The notes under the pieces are model-generated. The model worked only from the letters and a program-made list of their open reading frames with translations. It was not told where the DNA came from and searched no databases. From Riptortus pedestris (taxonomy: Eukaryota; Arthropoda; Insecta; Hemiptera; Alydidae), in contig CM032229.1 in NCBI GenBank assembly GCA_019009955.1, positions 9,455,001 to 9,519,000 on the forward strand: 64,000 nucleotides of DNA. The letters run 5' to 3'. How positions within the stretch are numbered: position 1 is the stretch's first letter; each line of letters begins with the position of its first letter. A program made the translations under genes and the position numbers. Shown in pieces: positions 43,709 to 56,491 of the stretch.

Positions 43709-44395
43709 AGTCCGTCAGGTAGGTGCTGCGTAAACTAAGCAGATTTCCCATTTGAAGTTATACAATAGAGAAATCTGCAAACTGGTAATACAAGCCCACC
43801 ATGAGTAAATACAAACGGTAATAAGAAATCTTTCAGTTAATTTAAATTAAATTAAACTTAATAAATTCCCAACTGAAAAGGCTTCTGAATTGTAAAAATA
43901 ATTTATATTTTAATAACTCAAATTTTAGTAGTACAAGAACTAAATAAGGGGGGGCGGCAGATGAACAGACCGTATTTGCATAAATCACACAAAGTAACGA
44001 AGGTAAGGTAAGGTTAGAAACGACAGGTAAGGTTAGAAGAAGCTTCCACCTGAGCCGAGAAGCTATGAAAACGACCGAACTAATCCGAACAATACCCAAC
44101 GACAGCCTTCATAAAAGTGCAAATATCTCGGTTATTATTCAAGATAGAGAATAAATGTATATAACAATATTTATAGAAACTTTAATTTGCAGTAGGATCG
44201 GTTTTATACATTTTTTCGATCCGATGCATATTAACGGAGATATTTAGAATTTTTGAAAATCCTCCCGTCTAAACCCCCCCTCCCACTGGTCCGATTTCAG
44301 CCGTTAACGAACTTGATTTTCCTTTTTACATAAAACGCTTAAATACCGAGTTTGCTGACGATTAAACAAAAATTGCGACCGCTAGAGTGTTAACG

Positions 44396-44455
<60 letters not shown>

Positions 44456-44568
44456 ATTTGAACAACCCTCATTTTCATCATCTACTCGGCAGTTCGATGG
44501 ACATTTTTCGAAAATTGCGTCATGAGTACAACCTCAATAGCTGGTCTCCCTTGAGGGTTATCTGCTAA
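43709..44568 (+). mobile_element. H1 element, complete long copy
   Basis: End A is GTCCGTCAGGTAGGTGCTGC then AAACTAAGCAGATTTCCC. Next are TATCTCGGTTATTATTCAAG, ATTAACGGAGATATTTAGAA, TGGTCCGATTTCAGCCGTTA and GCGACCGCTAGAGTGTTAAC. A TA tract lies at 44401-44455. End B is GCGTCATGAGTACAACCTCA, TAGCTGGTCTCCCTTGAGGG and TTATCTGCTAA. About 860 bp, with both ends recognisable. Confidence 0.87.
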
Positions 44569-45869
44569 AATGGAATTAAATACGTTTTTAAAATGACAAT
44601 GAATAAACAGACAAATAGTGTGTTATTTAATAAAAAAAGGAAATAAATTGGAATAAGTGGATTGAATGGATGGAATTATAAAGTAATAAATACATAAAAA
44701 GTAATATTATTTAAATGGATAAGTAAATTACAGATAAATATATCAAAATATGAATAAGTAATAGTATACATAATCAACTAATTTAGGAAAATAAATAATT
44801 TAAAAATATACAAAATAATTCGTTAACAGTATATAAATGTCTAAACAAAGATAAATTCATCGTTTCAAAATATAAATAAATAGCAATTCTTTTATTTTTG
44901 TATAATACTGAAATGAGGTATATTGAGTGAGATGATCCCAGCCTGAACTACATGGATCACCTACCTCCTTGGGAGAAAGGTGACCTACCTGTTGCATGTG
45001 AGGCGCCATTCATACTGTCAGTCACTCTAACGCTCAAGTCTAATAAGTGTGTTCAATTTAAAAATTGAAGCCACAGCGAAAAACCAACAGCAGCCCCGTC
45101 TGTTGTCATCTGCGCCAACCAAGGATGCCCCTGAAGAGTGCTGTGCTCTAAAGGCTATTTGTGTAAACACTACCTGCGAGGGCATACTTGGGTCCAAAGG
45201 GCAAGATAAGAAACACGTTGAGACTGAGTGAGTAGGAATAAGAGATAGGGCCTCTCAAGAGTTGCAGGAGAATATTAGTTTCTTACTCATCCCCCCCTCC
45301 TTTATAACATCCAACATGAGTGAGTAAAGGAAGGGGCAGGGAGGGCAGCATCGAGAACATCATCACAGTTTCAGCTGCCTCTCTTGAATAAATAGTCCTG
45401 CAATAGTACATTCCCCAATATCAATATAATATTATAATAGTAATAACTGTCTTACAAATCAACATGGTCTTCCGGTATCAAATCATACAAAACTTTCATG
45501 AACCAGTGCCTCTTAAAATATTACAAGCTGTTAGCGGCTAAGGCAAATACACAGTGATTTCGCCATAGTAGCGGCATCTCAAATAAATAATAAATAATAA
45601 TAATGATTGTGAGATTTTGGCCTGAGTACATAAAGCGCGCTGTGTCGTTGCAAGTTTTATAAAGTTCTCTTTTGGTATGATTCAATACTGCAAAATAACT
45701 ACAAATAGATAATTATAATCTCAGGATAATATATAAGAAATTAAGTAAAACAATAAACAAATGAGTGGAGCTATATAAATAAATTTGGCAAATAAAAAAA
45801 ATGCAAGCATATACATACAAAATAAACATTATATAATAATGGAAGAAATTAAAAAAAATTAAAGCAGAG
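44569..45869. other. AT-rich, then moderate-GC intronic sequence
   Basis: 44580-44930 is very AT-rich. 44940-45400 is less so and holds a 60-codon + frame (45049-45231) without motifs or splice support. No gene is called. Confidence 0.5.
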
Positions 45870-46800
<931 letters not shown>

Positions 46801-48281
46801 GGAAGATCCTGCATTAATTAAGAGAAATATAGTGGAGGTATATAGGTGTGGAGGGGGTGTGTCGTCCCCAGGGGGTGTAAGCCTCTCCCTGATTGGCCAG
46901 CCCTTTATCTCCTCTTACTCTCATTCACCTTTATCAGCTGATTACTCTAATTCAACCATACTCTCTCTCACACACAAACTTTTTCCCTCTATCTCCCTTC
47001 ACTCTCTCCCTCTCCCCCGCCCCCTCTCTCCTCTCGTTCTCTCTCTCTGAAAGGAATCTGACTACCCTTTCTCCTTCTGATTCATAATTTCCATATTCTC
47101 AAAGAGGCTTATCTCCCTTGTTACTTGATCATTGAAAACATTCATTGAGGATGGCCATTATAATCATGAAAGGTATATTCGTCTTGTTCCTGTCATCAGC
47201 CGGGTATCCAGAACAACAGATGAAAAGCCCATATATACCACTCTTAGTGTGTAATATATCCCGATATATCCCTGTTTTCACTCTGCTTAGATGAGAGGGT
47301 CTTATAAAATTAATAAATGACCTAAGCAACATATATCCAAGGTTTAGTTAAGTAGAAATGTAATCTTCACAATAGTTTATTTTTTTCTAAATCACACTAA
47401 TGTGTCTATCTCACCCTTGCAAGGTCCATAGACTCTACCAGTGACTTCCCAGTAAATCTAGAAAGGAGCAAAATCAATCATTCCAAATAATTCTGTGAAT
47501 TCCATCGAAATATTTTATATATAAGCATTAAGCCTGATTGTTTTAGCCTTTATCCATGAAGTGTTAACCGTATACACATGAAAATGACCAGACCCTACGG
47601 AAGAAGAGTTCTGAAGACCTCAAGTCAATGGCAAAGATTAGGTGCATGATTAAAAGACGTTGGTCATGATCAGATTTGTCTAACGATTTGAGCGCCTCAA
47701 TCTGAATTATGATCCATTGCGCATTGTACTTTTGTTAATAGCAATACCAGAGATGTGTGACAACCCTAGCGCAAATGCAAGGGAGAGAGAAACAAACTCC
47801 AGCCCAAGCTCTAGGCAACTTCTAACAACACCCTTCTTGTCAGTGGTCCCACCATGGCATTAAGCACCTAATAATGAACATTTTAGAAGTAAAGAAGGTA
47901 TAAATGCTTAAAAGAATTTCGAATTTTAGAAGAAGATGGCACGACTATGTTTGGAGGCTTGATTGCACTAATGAAAAATACCAGAGGAAGCTTCATACTA
48001 GACTCAAAGATAAGGTTCGGAACCAATGAGCACGAGCGAGCTGTGAGGATTCACTACGAGAAGAAAAAGTCTATTTATATGTTTTGAATATTTAAAAGAA
48101 ACAGTACCTCAAAAATGGATATCGAGATGAATACGGAGAAATAATATAGTGAGTCCGTGGGCCATGTTTGGAGCTAGAGGGACCACAACCAATCACTCAT
48201 TTTACAATCTACAGTGATAGACATGCACCAGATTCCAGAGCCCATTATTGTGGATAACTTCTCTGTTCAGTCTCTGAATCT
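46801..48281. other. Unassigned intronic sequence
   Basis: 46900-47050 is pyrimidine-rich. 47580-48110 is moderate-complexity sequence that may be LINE-derived (GAAGAAGATGGCACGACTAT), but I cannot show a frame. No gene supported. Confidence 0.45.
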
Positions 48282-48391
48282 AGCAATACAATGCGCCCCC
48301 ATTCTCAGCAGTCTGCATGTCTTAGCCCCCGCTCGCTCGCTCTCATTACAACTCTGTTCTATACCTAAAACAAAAATCACTACACTATATT
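48282..48391 (+). repeat. Dispersed repeat shared with 6423-6545
   Basis: TCAGCAGTCTGCATG, CCCCCGCTCGCTCGCTCTCA and AAAATCACTACAC match the copy just upstream of exon 1. Confidence 0.7.
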
Positions 48392-48589
48392 CTTAGTTAT
48401 TTTGAAACAGAAGAGGTAGGACAACCATACTTAATAAAAGTTCTAATATGATATTTCTATATTCTAAGGCTACTTGTTTTTAAAACATTCGTACAACAGA
48501 GGTCATGGCGATATTAGTCAAGAATGACTCAAGGAGAATATACTCGTTGACTACCACGGTCCTGATCAATATTATAATAAAAGTCTTCA

Positions 48590-48900
48590 AGTGTGTTCAT
48601 GTTTCTGACCGTTTCGCTTAACATACTTCTATCATGGTCATGGCTCTTTATCAGACTGAAGAGTTCCTTTTGAGCTGTATGTAGCTGTCTGGTCTGGTGC
48701 AGTGGGCGGAGGTCTGTCCTTCCAGGTACCTTCGGATACTGTCTCCAGTTCCTTTACGATTATGCCTTTTTTGTTTGAATGTTTCTTTCTAGGAGACACA
48801 ATAGGCTTCATAGTTCAAAGCCGTCTTCTCTGTTTAAGTTGTTAGGACAATTTACTATCTCGATTGCTTCTTGTACGATTTATTCCGGGCACCGATCAAC
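48590..48900 (-). pseudogene. Retroelement ORF end and 3' region
   Basis: On minus, 48890-48780 gives EAIEIVNCPNNLNREDGFEL, a motif (EA.EI....NN.N(R)..G) common at the C-terminus of Penelope-like and related insect retroelements. It is followed by a 3' region with GAAACGGTCAGAAACATG-type sequence near 48600. Decayed, and opposite in strand to the GIY-YIG fragment that follows. Confidence 0.5.
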
Positions 48901-48974
48901 TAGGTACAACAGAAAAAATTAATACTTAATAAGTATGGCACAGGTGGAAAAATCAGACACATCAGCTACATATC

Positions 48975-49118
48975 GAAGTCCCAGGGGTGCACAGCACACC
49001 CTGCTCTCGTGGCTTGGAATACATCGGTCTGACAAGAAGCGTAACCAGCACCAGGGTTGGAGCAAGTGTGAAAAACTTTCGGACTGAAGACTCAGCAATA
49101 GAAGAACATTATTGGTAA
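48975..49118 (+). pseudogene. Penelope-like GIY-YIG endonuclease fragment
   Basis: A 47-codon open stretch reads EVPGVHSTPCSRGLEYIGLT, then RSVTSTRVGASVKNFRTEDS and AIEEHYW before TAA. GVHS...C..GLEYIGLTRRS-type sequence matches the GIY-YIG core: GVH stands for GIY, YIG is intact, and the basic R.(I)(S)TR.(K)EH segment is altered to TRVGAS. Penelope-like retroelements carry this nuclease after the reverse transcriptase. Short and truncated, so not functional. Confidence 0.75.
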
Positions 49119-49311
49119 ACTAACCGTCGTATGCAATTTGATGGTTAATGTGCTAGCAAAAGTTTATCGCAATCGGATAAGGAAAGAATCGTACAACAAC
49201 CAAGACTATAGAATTCCAGTTGGTTCAAATTTGAAAATCGAAATTTATCTAATCATACTAATCGTTCTTATAGTTAGTACAATGAGTAAAGAAATAGAGA
49301 AAGAGTGAGGG
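49119..49311. other. AT-rich intronic sequence
   Basis: No feature seen; probably includes more decayed Penelope-like sequence. Confidence 0.5.
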
Positions 49312-49369
<58 letters not shown>

Positions 49370-49372
49370 GAG
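49312..49372. repeat. (GA)n microsatellite
   Basis: About 30 GA units with one GGGA interruption. The Ser-Leu frame on minus is an artefact. Confidence 0.96.
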
Positions 49373-49855
49373 CAGTAGGTAAAGCACCTACCTGTTGATA
49401 GTGGTGGGGTGAGAGAGAACCTGTCCAGTGTCCAGCTGTCACCAGCTCAACTCCTCACCTTCCCCACTAGCCTCCATCTCTAGCCCATTTATATACCTCA
49501 ACCGTTATAATATTAAGTCATAATTAAAAGTAATTAATATTGATAATGACCTCGGAATGCTCCGGCGGCATAGTCTTTCAAATATTATAATCAGTTTTAC
49601 CAGTGATTTGAAAAATAATTATTAATTTGAACAGTTACAATTCTTTCAACCGTCACTAATATTGAGCTACGTTTAAAAATTACGGATATATCTTGGATTT
49701 GACATTTCTCGTTGAAGCTAGAATATCAAAATAAAGTAAGATAGCCAGTTAGAACTGGTGGTAACATTCATCTTGTAGCCTGTGCTCTACCTTTTAACCG
49801 AATTTCTCTGCCACCGGAATACATTAAGAAAATACTGATGCTAAGACTGTGCCAG
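49373..49855. other. Unassigned intronic sequence
   Basis: No gene, RNA or repeat recognised. Confidence 0.55.
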
Positions 49856-49859
49856 GTTT

Positions 49860-50090
49860 TCATAGCAAGTTATACAGGGTGCAGCTGCATAACTTCCTTT
49901 TTTTAAATGCGCACCATTCATTTGGGATTGGAGCACTAGTGGTCTCATTCGAGAAGTGGGACAATAAAGTTTTTCCCCGACACAGTTCAGTCTCCATCAT
50001 GCTTTGCGACAGTGAGGAGTGTGCGTTTACCGTTTAGGACTACTTTTATAGCAGATGTTCAGTGATCGTAACCCTGCGAGCGCATCCTTC
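49860..50090 (+). pseudogene. Possible DNA-transposon 5' fragment
   Basis: GTTATACAGGGTGCAGCTGC is followed by TTCCTTTTTTTAAATGCGCA and later TCTCCATCATGCTTTGCGAC then GTGCGTTTACCGTTTAGGAC. This resembles the region before and at the start of a transposase-like ORF seen in insect genomes (conceptually M...(A)F(T)V). The family is uncertain; only a fragment is present. Confidence 0.3.
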
Positions 50091-50094
50091 GGAA

Positions 50095-50262
50095 TCGGTG
50101 TCTAGCTCCAAGAGCCGTCACGTCAACATCCAGGACCTGATGATGATGCACTGCATCGAAAGCGCTCTGTCGTTTTAATAAATTGTTACAGTGGAAGCGT
50201 AGCCATTTCATTCCTCTATCTACATTAGAAGTCACTTCCACCTGTCAGAATAACAATTTTGG
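50095..50262 (+). repeat. Half foldback element
   Basis: GTCTAGCTCCAAGAGCCGTC, GATGATGCACTGCATCGAAA, GTTACAGTGGAAGCGTAGCC and CATTAGAAGTCACTTCCACC match the element at 37624 in plus order, without the inverted partner. Confidence 0.8.
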
Positions 50263-52429
50263 AATCGGTCTAATTAAGCTTTGTTGGCCCCTGTCCCGGA
50301 CGGAAATAAATTGTAACGTGGGTCACTACGCTCAGACAAACTGCAATTGTTGCAAGACGAAGAACTGAAGTCCCTCGGCCATTACATCGTCTGAGACATC
50401 GAGACAGGAAGAGCTTCAATAGCAGCGTCATCTCAATTACTGGAGGGCAATTTATTTATTTACTTGTGATTTTCTATGGGATTTTTGAAATCCCGTGTTT
50501 ATGTGAACCGTTCAAGGACCCGACAAGATGTGAAAACTAACATCCACGAAGATATTGTCAATATAACTCCTATTACACTGGCACGAGTCGTGACAATTGC
50601 CAGTTGAATTTATAAATAATAAATCGGTTAACTCAGTGTATAGAGAATGGTGGACGGACATCGCCTACCTGGTTTGATCTTAAAAACTAACTAAAAAAAA
50701 CTTCATGTATGTGCCTATATTGAACAAAACAAATAATGCGTACCCTGTACGTATATTAACAGTCTAGGTATAGCTCTTCCTGTCCTTTTTCTAATTTACT
50801 AGAATAATAAAATGATACATTGTTATGGAATTGATATTTGTATTTTAAGCATTTATTTAAATAACTGAAGTTCTGGTTATTAGAACCTACCGAAGTCGAC
50901 AGACACCTGCTTCTAGCTTAAAGCAGTACCTGATCAGTTGTAGACTTAAGTAAGAAGCAAAGACATCTTCCACTCCATTCATCCATCGTTTCCACATCTC
51001 TGATACATGTTCCACTTAAGCTCTTTAGGAATGTCTTCCGTCTGTTTCCCCTCATGACCGTTTCCTATGTATTCTGCTCCCCAGGTTCAACCGTTTTTAA
51101 AATAACAATGCCAGTAACTCTGACTGATTCCAATTCGCCTCGGCAGTTGCTTTTTGAACAGGCTCATTATTTGATGGCAAAATATCAATGATTTCTTTAT
51201 GATTTACTGGTCTACTAAGACAATTAAATTTTTTTTATGCCTAAACTTTTTTTTTCAGTTATTTTTATCTTAACAGCCCCCAGACTCCTTTATAAAATTC
51301 TTAAGCAGCTCAATCTACACTTTCTGCAGGTCATACGGTATTACGCTCACCACATGGGGTTGCTCTTTGACAGCTCCAAAAATCATTATTAGAAATTTCC
51401 TTCCCCAGATCTCCGAGGCATTCTTGTTCTCATATAAAATATTGTTCTAATCCGCTTATTTAAACCTGCCAAAACAGCAACCGCCTAGTTTGATTCATCG
51501 TGGCTATGGTGGACTATTGGAGAGATAGGTTGTCGAACATCAACATCATCATAATAGACAGAACAATGGTCGGCTCCTGATGCAGAACTGTATAACAAAC
51601 GCCTGGATGCATTTAATGTTTGCCCACCAACAGATGGTCACATTCATGGCACAGGATTTGCTCGCTGACAAAACCTTCATATTACAAACCAGCCCATCTT
51701 TTCAACACAATCCAATAATGCTACATGGAAAGAGACTGTGCGCATATTTTAAATAGTTGAGATTGGCTAAAATCATGAAAAAAAAAGTCATTACTTTGGA
51801 ACGAGAAATTATCCCTTTCCGCTTAAATGTGAGAATATTTTTGTGTGAGTATATATATTGTTGGGAAAACTACGAGTATGAAAAATCAAACAGAGTTAAT
51901 CACATATTTAAGAAGTACGAAGTTGACGAATGGTCTAGAGAGTTAGTTTGTTCTCAGCTCTCTTCAAGTGATCAACAGTGCGTTCAATGCGGCTTTAGTG
52001 AACAGTTTAGTTGCAGAGCAGTATAGTGTTTTATGTGAAGAACAGTCTTGTGCCCTATTTATGAAAAGAACAGTATAGTGCCGAGGTATTGTAAACTTCA
52101 GTGAGTAATTGGACTGTGCAATAACAAGAACAGTGAAGCTACCAGTTCATACTGTGAGTAGTAGTTAAGAACAATTAACCAAGTGTGTAGTGCATTGATA
52201 AATACATTGTGCAGTGATAAAAACTGATAAAGCGTGTGTGTTTAATTTTGCAATACAAAAAACTCTAATAAACAACGTTTATTACTGATTTTGTAATAAT
52301 ATATATAGGATAGTAATGTTTGCCTATGCCTGTATTTCTAGACACTAGGTAAATTCATGATAGTCGAAATTAACTGAATTAAAAAAGATTTAAGAAATTC
52401 GATATGTTATCATTTTTTATATAATGTTA
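50263..52429. other. Unassigned intronic sequence
   Basis: About 2.2 kb without a supported gene. 50880-51120 and 51450-51720 are of higher complexity than the AT-rich background and may be old transposon sequence. The 89-codon + frame at 51757-52026 has no motif. Repeated ACAGT motifs occur at 51975-52150. Confidence 0.45.
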
Positions 52430-53020
52430 TGTAAGGGGGGGAGGGGGATTTATGCACAGAAAACTGGGGTAAAATCCACATCGGGGAAAATCCACCAATG
52501 TGGAGTTTTTAACGTGACACATATTAAGGGGGTTTAAAAGTTTTCGCATAATTCAACCAGAATCAAGAAGTACCCCTTGCTGTGCTTCTTGTATAATGTC
52601 AAATTTAAATTCATGGTGCCTATTATTGTGGGTTTTTTTATACTGGATAATTTATACTTAACATAAAGTGACTTCAACTTGTTTACTCGTTTGTGCTCTA
52701 TAGATAATTTTTGGTATTTTATTAAATATTTCATATATGATTTTCCGATCAGAACATTACATTTCGGAATGTTAAAAGGAAAAAGCACTTCAGAAATGTA
52801 AGTAGCAATATATAAATTAGATTTAATAAATATATCATAGATGTAGGCACCTACTAATGCAATATTTAGCAAAAGAATTATTAAGAGATGTGCTAAATTA
52901 ATGTTATTAATTGTTTACATTTTTTTGAAAAGGGATAGCCCATGAAGAGGTGACAAGTAAGTCACGAAACATGTAGGGGAGTTTCAATAATGTTTGCACC
53001 GAAAAAAAAATGTTTTCTAT
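52430..53020 (-). other. Unassigned repeat-like block with 112-codon minus frame
   Basis: The minus frame 52534-52872 begins MLNIALVGAYIYDIFIKSN and is Lys/Ile/Tyr rich. It could be a decayed retroelement or chance AT-rich translation. AGAAAACTGGGGTAAAATCC at 52459 recurs near 56793, indicating a dispersed repeat. 52941-52980 (GAAGAGGTGACAAGTAAGTC then ACGAAACATG) resembles the 3' region of Penelope-like elements. Confidence 0.35.
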
Positions 53021-53426
53021 TGGAGACTTGTCGTAAAATATGAAGAATATATAAATAATATTGGGCCCAAAATAGAAAGAGATTCTAAATTACTCGAAAC
53101 GTTTGAGGTCCAGTTTAAAAATTTAATAACATGCATAAATTTATGAAATTTATTTTTGTGCAAACTCATCTTTTATTGACTTATTGTAACAAGGGGTTAC
53201 TGAGAAGAAATTCGAATCCCCCCTCCCCCATTATTTAGACGAATTTTGAAAAAAGGACCTATTAATAAAGATCAAAAATTACAATTAATAAACAAATAAA
53301 TTCACATTTATGCACTTAGGGATGAGCGGTCAAGCAGACAGTGGCAAACTATAAATGATGCATTTCACCAAAAATGATCATAGTGGCATTCTTGAGAATC
53401 GGGCAGTTAATAGTTACAGATACCCA
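53021..53426. other. AT-rich intronic sequence
   Basis: Short C-run at 53218-53228; nothing else recognised. Confidence 0.55.
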
Positions 53427-53498
53427 GCGATGGTGATGTAATGGTGAGCATAGTTGCCTTCCAAGCAGTTGATCCGGGTTCGATTCCCGTCCATCAAA
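53427..53498 (+). pseudogene. tRNA-Gly(TCC) pseudogene
   Basis: Clearly the same tRNA but with changes: D-arm GGTGATGTA instead of GGTGGTGTA, T-stem ending CCCGT instead of CCCGG, and a 3' acceptor strand of CCATCAA that no longer pairs with GC at positions 1-2. The anticodon TCC and B box persist. The flank ATACCCA upstream and CTTACTTTTTCC downstream show it is a module copy, not a chance match. It is unlikely to give a functional tRNA. Confidence 0.9.
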
Positions 53499-53948
53499 CT
53501 TACTTTTTCCAGTTACATATTAACAGTTCGGTTATATTGATTTAAATATTTCCTTCATTGTTATTAATGAATATCACTATTATCTGAAGTTTGGTTTATG
53601 CTCTAATTTACAATAACCTGTAAATAGTATGGTAAAACAATTGTTTTAAGCTGTTAAATCCCTTAAAAACAATCAAAACTTAAATTGGCCCTTATTTTAT
53701 TAATAGTGCATAGCTCAAGAAACATGTTTTTGTTGTGTTTTTTTAATTCAAGGGAAACAGAGATATGTTAGTCAATTCATAATACAAAAGCTGAATTTAT
53801 GAGTGAAAAAAAGAAATTCTGGATATTTAAATACTTGAATATAATAAATATATATAATTTACTACTTTATGATAATAATAACTCATTTAAGATGATTTAA
53901 GCATTAGGTATTTAAGCATTTTAAATGTTAAGCCAGAAAAAAGTAACT

Positions 53949-53977
53949 ATGATGACCGGGAATCGAACCTGGATCAC
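53949..53977 (-). pseudogene. tRNA-Gly 3' fragment
   Basis: On the + strand TGATGACCGGGAATCGAACC then TGGATCA matches the reverse of the tRNA 3' half with substitutions. It breaks off before the anticodon arm. The adjoining TTAAGCCAGAAAAAAGTAAC is the reverse of the conserved terminator flank, so a module copy was truncated here. Confidence 0.85.
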
Positions 53978-53989
53978 CCGGAGCTACTA

Positions 53990-54532
53990 TGACTAATCCG
54001 TACGGGATTTCTACAGATTACCTACCATCCTCTAGCCAGGATCAAACTGAAAATTTTAATTGAAACTTTCACTAATCAAATTCCCATAACCCGCGCTGAA
54101 ATCGAACCCAGTACTTGGATATTCCATACTTATGTATTAGTACTATTACTTGCACATTTTAACTATTTTTTTAATTGTTTAGAAAATTAAAAGAAAGAGG
54201 GAACATGATAGTGTCGCTAACAGAAATAAATAAAAAGACCATTACAAAGAAATTTAAGAATAAATTCCAAAATATATTAAGTTTTAGATTCCTGAAAATG
54301 GGTCTTTTTTTTTAATTAGGAAAATAAGTATTTAAGTTGTTGTTTTTTTTTCAATGTTAAATTTATTTATCTATTTATTATCATTTTTTGTAAATGAGAA
54401 AATTAACCAAATTTCAAATAAAAGTAATATTAATTAATAAAAATCAGTGAAATATTAAATCGATAATCTACAAACAGACTTTTATAATTAAATTAATTAA
54501 TTAATATCAATTTGTACCTGGAAAAAAGTAAG
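53990..54532 (-). repeat. tRNA-module 3' flank, shared with 59110-59890
   Basis: GCTACTATGACTAATCC, CTACAGATTACCTACCATCC, TTAATTGAAACTTTCACTAA, CGCTGAAATCGAACCCAGTA and TATTACTTGCACATTT align in order with 59112-59295 (GCTGCTATGGCTAATATGG ... TATTACTTGCACATTT). It also resembles a very decayed SINE1 body. The rest, up to the tRNA, shares GATATTAATTAATAA-type sequence with the blocks before copies 6 and 7. Confidence 0.7.
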
Positions 54533-54604
54533 TGCGATGGCCGGGAATCGAACCCGGATCAACTGCTTGGAAGGCAACTATGCTCACCATTACACCACCA
54601 TCGC
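54533..54604 (-). tRNA. tRNA-Gly(TCC), copy 5
   Basis: Reverse complement identical to copy 1 over 72 nt. The terminator on its own strand is CACTTACTTTTTTCC. The + frame beginning MAGNRTRINCLEG is just the antisense of the tRNA and is not a gene. Confidence 0.96.
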
Positions 54605-54795
54605 CTCTGGTGAAAGGATACTTATCCTGATTCCCTCAGGAGAAAGTATCTATTCTGCGATGTATAATTCAGATAAAAGTGAACGTTTCCCGAAAAAACA
54701 ACAGGAAACGAAGTACCTCGAATTTTCATTTCAGGCTCCTTTATAACTCCCATTCCTGTTCGTCTCTGAGAATATTAGTAAAAAATTAAAGTTGA
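54605..54795 (-). repeat. Conserved 5' flank of tRNA-Gly module with foldback monomer
   Basis: CTCTGGTGAAAGGATACTTA, TCCTGATTCCCTCAGGAGAA and AGTATCTATTCTGCGA are the reverse of the flank before copy 2. They are followed by CAGGCTCCTTTATAACTCCC and GTCTCTGAGAATATTAGT, the monomer of the array at 20757. Confidence 0.78.
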
Positions 54796-54799
54796 AGAT

Positions 54800-55530
54800 C
54801 GGCAATCTCTTAAATCTGACCAGAGGGACGGGGAGGGGGGGGGGGGTTTAAAGGGCAGAAATTCGAAAAATAAAACATCTTTGTTATTATGCGTCGGATC
54901 GAAAAATTGTGTTGAATCAATCTTATTCCAAATGTAATGTTCAATTAATGTTGTCATGTGCATATTTTTTCAATATTAAATATTTTCGGAAATATTTGTA
55001 TATTTTAGTTTTTGCACCATTAAACCCCACTCCTAGTCATATCATTTAATAAAAAGCTTTTATATCGTGAACCACTTCACTCCAAGCTTAAATATGTTTT
55101 CATTGAGCTTTTACATTGTGAGCTACATGCAAATACGTTATGTGATGACATCATTAATTACGTTTTTTACTCGAAAATGTTTAATTATTATTTACTTATT
55201 AGCCATTCTCTAATTAACGAAATCAGTCTTCACAAAGGATCATATATGTTATTGAAATTGGACCTGGAGTGCGGGTTTAACAAATCTTGTTAAACAATTC
55301 ATGTTCCACAACTTTCCCTTCTTTTTTCATTCATTTTTTCGTAACTATTAAGTGCGTTATTTGTACATTCTTGTTTTCTGCTTTCAGTAACCCCCCTCCC
55401 TAATACTCATTGGTTTTTTTTTTTACATGTAAATATAGAAAATGTGGTGAGATGAGATCGCAAGTGTGTTTGACCTGCACATGGGAAGTCTGCTTAGTTT
55501 GCGCAGCTCCTGCGTGATACACTTTTTTTT
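54800..55530 (-). mobile_element. H1 element, minus, end B lost
   Basis: Starts within the GGCAATCTCTTAAATCTGAC region with a G11 run, then TATTATGCGTCGGATCGAAA, CACCATTAAACCCCACTCCT, TGAGCTACATGCAAATACGT and end A (GGGAAGTCTGCTTAGTTTGC, GCAGCTCCTGCGTGATACAC, T8). The end-B side and the microsatellite are missing. Confidence 0.8.
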
Positions 55531-55579
55531 AATGACGTCATAAATAATAAGAACACATAAAAAAAATTGTGTTTGCGTG

Positions 55580-55583
55580 CGCG

Positions 55584-55651
<68 letters not shown>
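55580..55651. repeat. (GT)n(TA)n microsatellite
   Basis: Short GC/GT patch followed by about 28 TA units, between an H1 end A and a LINE remnant. Confidence 0.96.
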
Positions 55652-55653
<2 letters not shown>

Positions 55654-55734
55654 ATAACCAAAATATATAGCATTGTCCTCTATAGCTCCCCCTTCTACGG
55701 TATCTTACCAAAACCTCACTCCACAACCTGTAAT

Positions 55735-55985
55735 CCTTCCAGAACGGCGTCGTCCGGAAGATTGTCAGGCACACCTCCCTGGCGAAGAAGAAACACCCCG
55801 AAATAAGAGAAACCTTGGAGCTGGATACAATAGCCGACACAATCAAAAAGAGGCACATTAAATTTTTTGATTCCCTCCAGTACCTGCCAAACCCATTATT
55901 TTCCACTCTCACCCCACCCCCTAAACCTGAAAACTGGCAGGGCACCCGAGGCCGGGGTGTCCCTCTCATTGACGTCACTGAGTAG
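55735..55985 (+). pseudogene. Jockey-type LINE ORF2 C-terminal end
   Basis: An early frame gives RKIVRHTSLAKKKHP. From 55800 an open frame reads EIRETLELDTIADTIKKRHI, then KFFDSLQYLPNPLFSTL and ends at TAG 55983-55985. The pattern (I)R..L.(I/L)..I...I(K)......F...L...PNPL is the usual extreme C-terminus of jockey-clade reverse transcriptase proteins. A frameshift separates the two parts. Confidence 0.75.
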
Positions 55986-56385
55986 GGCTCTTTAACCCAT
56001 ACCTTACCCTCCCCATCCTACATCCTACCCAACCATCAAGAAGAGTCAACAAATAAAAATACAACAAAAATGAAATAAAGAAATAAACGTCAGTCGCGGA
56101 CTGACACCCTTTTCCTTCACTTTCTCACCTTCTCTTCTGCTATCTCTTTAATCATTACTTCTTCTTTCATCTCCTTCATCAACCCAGAGGGTAACCAGCT
56201 ACCCTACCCACTTCAACTAATCACCCTTTTCAACCCCTAAGAAATTACAACCTCCCCTTCTAATGATACCTCTGGTATAGCACAAGGGGGCTCATGGCAT
56301 AGCCAGGTGTTACCTACACCAGCCTATCTTTTTAGTCTTTTAATTTCTTTTTTGTTAGTATCAGAGGTTTCGCTGGACTCAGAAG
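55986..56385 (+). other. Probable LINE 3' UTR and AT-rich intron end
   Basis: Pyrimidine-rich sequence follows the LINE stop codon (CACCCTTTTCCTTCACTTTC, CTCCCCTTCTAATGATACC). No gene. Part is probably the LINE 3' UTR, by position. Confidence 0.45.
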
Positions 56386-56412
56386 AAAAATATATATATA
56401 TATATATATAGC
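56386..56412. repeat. Short (TA)n tract near exon 3
   Basis: About 12 TA units ending roughly 80 bp upstream of the exon 3 acceptor. Confidence 0.9.
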
Positions 56413-56491
56413 ATTGATATAGATGAATTCTGATAATAGTGGCATCTAAAATAACCAAATAAATTGATGGTGGTACGAAATGTGTTTTCAG

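Noticed and set aside
51757..52026. 89-codon + frame
   Set aside because: No motif, AT-rich, no splice-site support compatible with the CUB gene phases.
54537..54746. 69-codon frame MAGNRTRINCLEG...
   Set aside because: It is the antisense of tRNA-Gly copy 5 and its flank; a similar frame at 39748-39993 (minus) also arises from a tRNA copy.
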